From Vanessa cardui (Eukaryota; Arthropoda; Insecta; Lepidoptera; Nymphalidae): DNA of 64,000 nucleotides. The stretch lies in contig NC_061127.1 of the NCBI RefSeq assembly GCF_905220365.1, positions 8,804,001 to 8,868,000 on the forward strand, read 5' to 3'. Positions 56,706 through 64,000 of the stretch are shown one piece after another; position 1 is the stretch's first letter; each line of letters starts with the position of its first letter. The translations under genes were made by a program, and so were the position numbers. Under the pieces are notes generated by a model that saw nothing but the letters and a program-made list of their open reading frames with translations, had not been told where the DNA came from and made no database searches.

Positions 56706-59700
56706 GTGCCACACTGCATACCTCTCGGTTGCAGTCGAATGGGCCGGCACGCCCGGGGAAGTACCACTCTCTCACTTAAAATCGGCGTGAAGTGGTAGCT
56801 ATGCTACCGCGTTTCGTCCGGTAAGTGAGAGTTCCGGAGGCCCGATCCCTCTCCCCCCAAAACATGGTTGTGCAGAATTTGGTGACATTACCCCAGGAGG
56901 GTACCATCAGCGACTGCGATGGAGAATCCCTCTCTGGGCATCCATGCTCAGGACGTACACCGCCTGAGCAGGGATGCCCAGGCTGCCCTCCGAATTCTGG
57001 GGGGGGCAATTTTGCGCTCGCCACTGTTCGGGGCAAGCGGAGCAGGCATCATAAGGCAACCCCTACCACACTCGCTGTGGACTTCTGCAACATAAGGGGA
57101 CTCAACTCCAACTTGAATGCCGTTCACTTTCACCTTGAGACGGCGAAGCCGGCCTTGCTCTTTCTTACCGAGACCCAGATATCTTCTCCTGCCGATACGT
57201 CTTTTCTCTCTTACCCCGGGTACAAATTGGAGCATACTTTTGTGCCACGAGCTGGGGTGTGCGTTTACGTCAGAGATGATATCTGCTCTCGACGCCTCGG
57301 CAGCCTTGAAGGGCAGGACCTATCAATTATCTGGCTGCGCGTAGACTGCGACGACCATCCGCGAATCTACGCGTGCCTTTATAGGTCCCATAGCGGTAAT
57401 GCCGAAACCGACCGACTGGTTGAGCACGTCCAATTGGCTACAGATTCCGTGCTGCAGCAGACTCCATCCGCAGAGATCATTATTCTGGGCGATTTCAATG
57501 CTCATCATACAGAGTGGCTTGGATCACGCACCACTGATCATGCGGGTAGATCTGTTCTCGACTTCGCTTTGGCTTACGATTTGACACAACTGGTCACCTC
57601 ACCAACGCGAATACCGGACGTGGAGGATCATACACCTTCCCTGTTGGACCTTCTGCTGACTTCGCATCCGGACGGCTATAAGATTGTCGTCGATCCCCCT
57701 CTGGGCTCGTCGGACCACTGTCTCGTCCGGAGTACAGTGCCAGTTACACGATACTCACGACCTCGTTTCGCGGGCTGTCGTCGCGTGTGGCACTACAAGT
57801 CAGCAGATTGGGATGGGATGCGGTCCTTCTTTGCATCTTACCCATGGGGGCGAGTTTGTTTCTCGATGGATGATCCGAGCGTTGTTGCTGACTCTGTCGC
57901 CGATGTGGTGCTTCAGGGCATGGAACTTTTCATTCCATATTCTGCGGTGCCCATTGGTGGCAAGTCCCAGCCCTGGTTTGGTCGCCTCTGTAAGACGGCT
58001 TCACGCCGAAAATGGGAACGCTACCAAGACTGGGCTAACGCATCGGCGTCTCGTGATACAAACACCAGCACATTCAGAAAGGAATATAACTCTGCCTCCA
58101 GGTCCTTCAAAAACGTGATAGCTGAGGCGAAGTCGAAGTACATTGGCAGAATTGGCGAGAGACTGGTGCGCTTCCCATCAGGAACACGTGCGTTCTGGTC
58201 TCTCGCTAAGGCTGTCCTAGGGAATTTCTGTCAGCCTTCTTTTCCGTCTTTGCACAGGGACGGTGAGTCATTGGCCCATACCGCGAAGGAGAAGGCCGAT
58301 CTTTTAGGGTCTCTCTTCGCGTCGAACTCGACTCTGGATGACCAAGGAAAGTCACCTCCATCAATCCCGCGATGTGATACGACGATGCCGGAGGTTAAAT
58401 TTCGGCAAAGTGCAGTTCGGAAAGCACTTCTTTCCTTGGACATTCACAAGTCGAGTGGACCCGATGGCATCCCTCCAATCGTGCTACGGACATGTGCTCC
58501 CGAGTTGGCACCGGTCTTAACGCGTCTTTTCCGGCAATCCTACGCATTAGGCGTCGTCCCGAACTCCTGGAAGACTGCTTTGGTGCATCCGATCCCTAAA
58601 AAAGGCAACCGCTCAGATCCGTCCAATTATAGGCCTATAGCCATCACCTCCTTGCTCTCCAAGATAATGGAGTCCCTTATTAACTGCCAGCTCCTGCGGT
58701 ACCTAGAGGAGAATCAGCTGATTAGTGACCGCCAGTACGGTTTCCGTCGGGGTCGCTCAGCCGGTGATCTTCTAGTTTACCTTACTCACAGGTGGGCTGA
58801 AGCAGTTGAGAGCAAGGGGGAGGCATTAGCAGCCAGCTTGGACATAGCGAAGGCCTTCGATCGCGTATGGCACAAAGCGCTTCTTTCGAAGCTTCCTTCT
58901 TATGGGCTTCCCGGGAAATTATGCAATTGGATTACCAGCTTTTTGGCAGATCGGAGCATCAAGGTCGTTGTCGACGGTGCATGCTCTGACTTAAAATTCG
59001 TCAATGCTGGTGTTCCACAAGGCTGCGTCCTATCACCCACTCTGTTTCTTCTGCATATCAATGATTTGTTGCAAATCGGGAACATTCATTGCTATGCAGA
59101 CGACAGTACCGTTGACACCTTATACACCGGCCGCGCTAATATTTCTCGGGAAAACGTCGAAGAAAACCGGAACAAACTTGTGTCTGAAATCGAGTCTTCG
59201 TTAAACGAAGTCTCGAACTGGGGCCGGCTAAATTTAGTCCATTTCAACCCCAAAAAGACGCAAGTTTGCGCGTTAACCGCTAAAAAAACACCATTTGTCG
59301 TATCTCCACGATTTGAGAACATCCCGATAGCCGCTACAGGTAGTATCGGAATACTTGGCGTTGATATTTCGAGCCTCGTTCAGTTCCGCGGTCAATTGGA
59401 AGGCAAAGCCAAATTGGCTTCAAAGAAGCTCGGTGTGCTCAGCAAGGCGAGACAGTACTTCACGTCGGCCCATCGCCTAAAACTTTACAAGGCGCAAATT
59501 CGGCCTAACATGGAGTACTGCTCTCACCTCTGGGCGGGTGCTCCCCAGTACCAGCTCCTTCCATTTGACCGCATCCAACGTAGAGCGGCTCGAATTATCG
59601 ACGATCAAGCCCTTTCCGATCTCCTTGATCCTTTGGCTTTGCGTAGAGATGTTGGATCACTCTGCATCTTCTACCGAATTTTTCACGGGGAATGTTCCGA

Positions 59701-60055
59701 GGAATTGTTCGGATTAATCCCGGCTGCTGAATTTCACCTTCGGACATCTCGTCAAAATTCTAAGTTTCACCCGCACCATCTTGATGTCCGAAAATCCACA
59801 ACAGCGCGATTTCTTAGACATTTTCTGCCTCGCACAACCACTCTGTGGAACCAGCTGTCGCCGGCGGTTTTTCCGAACCGATACGACATGGGAACCTTCA
59901 AGAAAAGAGCCTACTCCTTTCTCAAAGGCCGGCAACGCACCTGCAAGCCCCCTGGTGTTGCAGATGTCCATGGGCGGTGGTAGTCACTTTCCATCAGGTG
60001 AGCCTCCTGCTCGTTTGCCACCTATTCCATAAAAAAAAAAAAAAAAAAAAAAAAA
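56706..60055 (+). mobile_element. Non-LTR retrotransposon (LINE) with intact ORF and poly-A tail
   Basis: It consists of a GC-rich 5' leader (CGGCACGCCCGGGGAAGTAC and related blocks), one long ORF and a short 3' UTR with the conserved GTAGTCACTTTCCATCAGGT and CTCGTTTGCCACC. It ends in a run of about 24 A (60031-60054). The 5' border is a guess. Near it, TCAAAAGTGGTA occurs twice in tandem (about 56680-56704). No clear target-site duplication was found. The first ORF (gag-like) usual in this class is absent, so the copy is either 5'-truncated or of a one-ORF type. Confidence 0.85.
56864..59983 (+). CDS. LINE endonuclease/reverse transcriptase polyprotein
   Basis: 1039 residues from the ATG at 56864 to TAG; an upstream in-frame GTG at 56825 is less likely as start. 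The apurinic-type endonuclease, about 72-295, shows Asn77 (CNIRGLN), Glu103 (LTETQ), GDFNAHHTEW (209-218) and SSDH (282-285). The reverse transcriptase, about 570-830, carries PSNYRPIAITSLLSKIMES, QYGFRRGRSAGDLLVYLTH, SLDIAKAFDRVWH (Asp660), GVPQGCVLSPTLF and CYADD (743-747, catalytic). The C-terminal part includes PNMEYCSHLWAGAP and a LWNQLSPAVFP-type end, common in Jockey/CR1-group elements. The enzyme nicks the target and copies the element's RNA in place. No zinc knuckle is seen at the end. The frame is fully open, so this copy was probably active recently. Exact clade not settled. Confidence 0.93.
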   Translation: MVVQNLVTLPQEGTISDCDGESLSGHPCSGRTPPEQGCPGCPPNSGGGNFALATVRGKRSRHHKATPTTLAVDFCNIRGLNSNLNAVHFHLETAKPALLFLTETQISSPADTSFLSYPGYKLEHTFVPRAGVCVYVRDDICSRRLGSLEGQDLSIIWLRVDCDDHPRIYACLYRSHSGNAETDRLVEHVQLATDSVLQQTPSAEIIILGDFNAHHTEWLGSRTTDHAGRSVLDFALAYDLTQLVTSPTRIPDVEDHTPSLLDLLLTSHPDGYKIVVDPPLGSSDHCLVRSTVPVTRYSRPRFAGCRRVWHYKSADWDGMRSFFASYPWGRVCFSMDDPSVVADSVADVVLQGMELFIPYSAVPIGGKSQPWFGRLCKTASRRKWERYQDWANASASRDTNTSTFRKEYNSASRSFKNVIAEAKSKYIGRIGERLVRFPSGTRAFWSLAKAVLGNFCQPSFPSLHRDGESLAHTAKEKADLLGSLFASNSTLDDQGKSPPSIPRCDTTMPEVKFRQSAVRKALLSLDIHKSSGPDGIPPIVLRTCAPELAPVLTRLFRQSYALGVVPNSWKTALVHPIPKKGNRSDPSNYRPIAITSLLSKIMESLINCQLLRYLEENQLISDRQYGFRRGRSAGDLLVYLTHRWAEAVESKGEALAASLDIAKAFDRVWHKALLSKLPSYGLPGKLCNWITSFLADRSIKVVVDGACSDLKFVNAGVPQGCVLSPTLFLLHINDLLQIGNIHCYADDSTVDTLYTGRANISRENVEENRNKLVSEIESSLNEVSNWGRLNLVHFNPKKTQVCALTAKKTPFVVSPRFENIPIAATGSIGILGVDISSLVQFRGQLEGKAKLASKKLGVLSKARQYFTSAHRLKLYKAQIRPNMEYCSHLWAGAPQYQLLPFDRIQRRAARIIDDQALSDLLDPLALRRDVGSLCIFYRIFHGECSEELFGLIPAAEFHLRTSRQNSKFHPHHLDVRKSTTARFLRHFLPRTTTLWNQLSPAVFPNRYDMGTFKKRAYSFLKGRQRTCKPPGVADVHGRW

Positions 60056-60328
60056 GTTAAAATCGACGTATTCGTTTATGTCATCGTGTAAAAGTGGTGT
60101 TGTTTTGAAAAATAATGTTATGGTATGGTATAGCAATGATATACGGAAGGTGGTTGGAAGAAAGTAGATGGCGCTCGTGGCGCGCCTATGTCCAGCAATG
60201 GACTCATACAAGTTTATTATGATGATAATAATAATGATGATAGTATTATTTGTTTTATAAACTATCGTTATTCGAACGAATCCTACGTACGATCTTAAAG
60301 ATTCAGTTTATAATCTATATTGAAGAAC

Positions 60329-60373
60329 TTTAATTTTTAATATATTGAAATATTCAATATATTAAAAATTAAA
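60329..60373. repeat. 20-bp perfect AT hairpin
   Basis: Arms 60329-60348 and 60354-60373 are exact reverse complements around a 5-base loop. All bases except one per arm are A or T. Confidence 0.75.
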
Positions 60374-63019
60374 ATATCTTGCTGTGGTAAATTTACCCTA
60401 TCAAATTTCAGTTATGATTTGTCCCTTTAAAATAAAAAGTTGCGTGTACTCAGGTAAGCGCGTGAGAGGTTATACTTTGGCGTTATTAAAAATAGTTTTT
60501 AATTGCATGCAAATAATTAATTAATATAAAATTATAATGTTTTGTTTTTGCTAATGTACTTATAAACAACAAAATATTTCTTATAATTATGATACATGTA
60601 ATTTCTTCTACTTACCACAACTATAGCCGTCAATCACAAACTTAAACGTACACAACTTTAATTTGTATTTAAATTAAACGATCTATATAAAGATATACTC
60701 TATACATATGTATGATATGGATAAGGTATATACCTTCATCATATATTTTCGTATCACAGTTGTTATTGTTACTACTATAATTCACTCTCAATTGGCGTTT
60801 TAGCGAGTAACTTCAACATGTAGTTTCAATGTCAGCCTGTGCGCACGCATAATAATATTGAAATCTCATCATTTTACAGAGATTTTATTATAATTATGTT
60901 CTTTGATAATTCAATCACAATACTACCATCGACAAAAGCTTTCGTTTAGGATAATTTTATATGTACTTCTAGGCACGCTCGACAGCGTTATTGATTTAAA
61001 TGAAACTCGGCAGTTAATTGTTCAATTAATCTTAATAAGACGGTCTTGATTATAGGTGTGATTATTTTACATCACTATGATGACGTTTCAAACATATTTT
61101 ACCTATTTTATTCTCATGCAACATCAGGATGTTAATTAGTATGTAATTCGTTATTAATAAGTGTAACTATTTAACATTGAAGCCAAAAAGACTAGTGCCG
61201 TAACGTGTTACGTAACGAAGCAGTTTCTCCTTGTATAAGATAGGGCTTGAAAATATTCTTTATTCAATTTCTTTAATTTTATATACAGCTAATCTTTGGA
61301 TTAAAGAAAAATTGTTACAGATGTATATATATATGTGAATAGTTTCTGTTGATCATTAGTTATTTCACACGCTATCCTCACAGAGTTTATTTTCGACTAC
61401 CTTCTTATTACTTATGTAACACAAAGGAACGTTTTTGTAATATTTCTAGTTTTTAAGACTTTTAATTCCAGTGGGAAGTATCCTACTCAAATCCTAATTA
61501 CACTTCCGTTCAGTCTCTCGAGAGTTGTGTTCTCAAAAATACGTTCTTAATGGATGCTTATACAGCATGTGAAATTTACTTGTGAAGTTTCAAACATAAA
61601 ACGTTTCATCAGAGAATCTTTAACTGAGATGCGATTTCATTTTGTCATACTCATTATGATGTTCTGTGAAGGCTAGATTAACTGTGCAACGCACAAGTCT
61701 TTACACATGCAATTTTTATCAATACGACTGTATGTTTTTTAGCCGGCTCCAAATATAAGGATAATTGTAACTATATTATATAACCGTAAATCGACTTTAA
61801 AGTTATCTTAATAAAGTTGTCTGTTTTTAATTCATTTTAACTTGTGAGAACTCTAAAATATTTTTTAATATGCTATTATTTTTCTTGCTTTTTAGTGAAT
61901 ATTGATTTGTTTTGAAAAAGTGTATTTTTTTTATTCAGTTTGTTTTGGTTAGGTTAGAAAAAATAATAATAATGAAATGAAACCTTAATAATTATCAGAT
62001 ACGGGTCAGGCGCTAACTGCCTCTAAAAACTGTGCAAATTTTCAATTTAAGAGGTCGTTGATCTTGCTCTGTTAGGCGTTACCAAAAAATTTGTTGTGCG
62101 TAAACTTGGGTGAGGCTGGAATGAGGTCTGTTTTTGTCCTGTAATTACGGAGACAAGTGTCACGGGTCTATTCAGCTCAATGTTTCGTCCAATAATGATT
62201 TATAGGCCAACACTGCGTTACATAGCGATTTGAGTGTATCGAATACGTCAATTGTTATTAAATAATATATTTTACAAAAATAATACGAAGGTTCCTCATA
62301 ATGTTGTGTTACTTAATCCAAATGTGAATAAAAAAACTCGTAAAAATATATAAGGTCAGCCAACAGCTTCTCATGTGGTTAAGTTAAGTTTTTTTTAATG
62401 TAAATAACACACACAAATTTCAAGCTAAGCTACATATTTTTACCCGTATTTTGCAATTCGCAGATCATCTTACGAATGGAACAACAACCACTTTATACTA
62501 AAATAACAATAAAATATGATCTTGTTAGCAGAGGTTAAAATGCAATTTTATTATTGATATTTTTGAAATAATAATCTACGGTACGATATAAAACATGAAA
62601 TTTACTTGTTGAGGACATGTTATTTATTTTTATTGATTTAATTTAGTGCACTCTATTTGACGGCCTTTTACTTCTTAAACTTAATTAATATCTCGTTTAT
62701 TCTAATAGTAATACGCATATTTGATTCCAATTGAGGTAATTTATATTGATTTAAATGACTCGTACAATAATGCTTACTTTAATTTGTAAAGCCCTCGGGA
62801 CGAGTTGCAGGTCACTTCTACGAGTGTACTTAGAGATTAATTGAATGAGATTAAGAGAGATTAGGCCTTCGAAATTGAACAAAGGTCGTTGCTTAGCAAC
62901 ATAATTTTAACAAGCTTAAGTTTATTGCAAACTAGCTGTTTCCTGGGGATTTGTTTATCGTTGTCAATACAAAAATATGTTATGCCAATTGAATATGAAA
63001 TATGCTGTCGTGGTTACGG

Positions 63020-63020
63020 T

Positions 63021-63051
<31 letters not shown>
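63020..63051. repeat. (TA)n microsatellite
   Basis: About 32 bases of TA repeats interrupted by a single TG step. Confidence 0.85.
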
Positions 63052-63679
63052 TAATCTTATGTATAAATATATAATTATATATGACTCTATAATTTAAATA
63101 CCATATTTACTCTGAAAGGAACTATTTTATTAATAAAACTCGTTAAAAAAGTGAACTATGATTATATATGAGTGTATACAAGTATATGCCTAATAAATCT
63201 TCGCCTTTAAATTTGTAAAAAAAAAAAACGATACGTCAATTAGAATTGTATGAGATTAGACGAGTTTAATATACATTGGTATTGTGTAATAGTAAATGTA
63301 TAAAAAAATACAATAACAAAAACTTGAAAGAAAAATTTAATCAGTGTTCTTTTGGGATCGTCCTCTGTCAGCGAACATCAGAAAAGGTCAAAAGGGTTGA
63401 ACGAGGCCTTTTCGTTCATTTTATAAGACACAGTAAGTTCATTGTGTCGCAGACCAACCTTTACTTATAGCTTTAGGCAGATGTGCGATGCAATTAAGAA
63501 TTTATTAAATTATGTTATGCATATATGATCCATGCAGATTAAGGAAGTTTTAGAAGGAATTAACAACAAAATATATATTTCTACTTAATTTGGTTTGAAT
63601 GTAGCAAACAAAATTTAATAATGTACACAATAAGAAAAGTCTCATAATTTGAGGTGTACTGTACAAAATAATTACATTT

Positions 63680-63830
63680 AATGTTATCATAGTGGTACGA
63701 AATTTAGAAATCTTGCCAGAAGTAAAAACATTCGATGCGCTGCAGTATCGAGGTAGCTTCATTAGGATGCAGTAGGCATCATTGTACTGCACTCTTATAT
63801 CGCTGACCATCGCTGCTTGCCTTTTGTAAA
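63680..63830 (-). pseudogene. LINE C-terminal relic
   Basis: The minus frame 63867-63550 contains IRVQYNDAYCILMKLPRYC followed by SASNVF. This resembles the conserved YNDAFR..L..LPR.CSAS..F stretch after the reverse transcriptase of several lepidopteran LINEs. The flanks are unrelated AT-rich sequence, so only a short coding relic remains. Confidence 0.6.
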
Positions 63831-64000
63831 GTTGCTCCAACAATTGCGATTTCCAAAAGTTTGACAATATATCCGAAATAGTGTTATTTTAAATTCAATA
63901 TCGCAATCTTCAAATTCATGCACGATTGTGACTGGAACTGGTTATGTCTGATACATCTTTCTGATATTGGTCCTTTTCGCGTTCCATCTCGTAATATCTG

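Larger units (their letters stand above)
60056..64000. other. Gene-free right end of the window
   Basis: No supported exon on either strand; probably intron of the 52.6-kb gene or intergenic DNA. Contents are an AT-rich hairpin (60329-60373), a (TA)n microsatellite (63020-63051) and a LINE relic (63680-63830). Confidence 0.5.

Noticed and set aside
57684..58118. 144-residue frame inside the LINE
   Set aside because: Out-of-frame shadow of the endonuclease/reverse transcriptase ORF.

Overview
The window reads as genomic DNA of a butterfly, most likely a nymphalid. The evidence is AT-rich DNA with long introns, GT-AG exons of conserved animal genes, an insect-type drk, and tRNA-derived SINEs of a Metulj-like nymphalid family. 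The species cannot be told from the sequence.

Layout. Positions 1-4054 are gene-poor and carry repeat fragments. The last exon of a mitochondrial carrier of the UCP4 type (plus strand) lies at 4055-4229. drk, the GRB2-type SH3-SH2-SH3 adaptor, occupies 7771-19574 on the minus strand in six coding exons that join to a complete 211-residue protein; its introns hold SINEs and a duplicated repeat. Ribosomal protein SA starts divergently about 1 kb away (20528-22713, plus strand; six coding exons, 313 residues). A small SUN-domain protein of the nuclear envelope lies at 25310-30601 (minus); five exons were recovered and the first is missing. Two adjacent intronless ORFs on the plus strand (34029-34658 and 35115-35945) encode apparently secreted or membrane proteins that I do not recognise.

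From 37 kb on, mobile DNA dominates: a dead Tc1/mariner copy (about 37.4-38.8 kb) ending in a perfect 28-bp inverted repeat; several Metulj-like SINEs; a complete piggyBac element with TTAA target sites and an intact 874-residue transposase (44070-47554); decayed RTE-like and other LINE pieces; and a non-LTR retrotransposon with an intact endonuclease/reverse transcriptase ORF and poly-A tail (56706-60055). A CpG-rich promoter at about 51.95-52.67 kb leads into a proline/cysteine-rich first coding exon (52666-53168) of an unidentified plus-strand gene; the rest of the window is probably its first intron.

The cellular genes are not obviously related in function. The drk/RpSA head-to-head pair is the only close arrangement that could share regulatory DNA. 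I see no sign of a bacterial-type system, CRISPR array or true tRNA gene. The points most worth a second look are the two orphan genes, the piggyBac element with its unusually long acidic N-terminus, the long in-frame extension behind the drk stop codon, and several perfect short-loop inverted repeats, two of them inside transposon copies.
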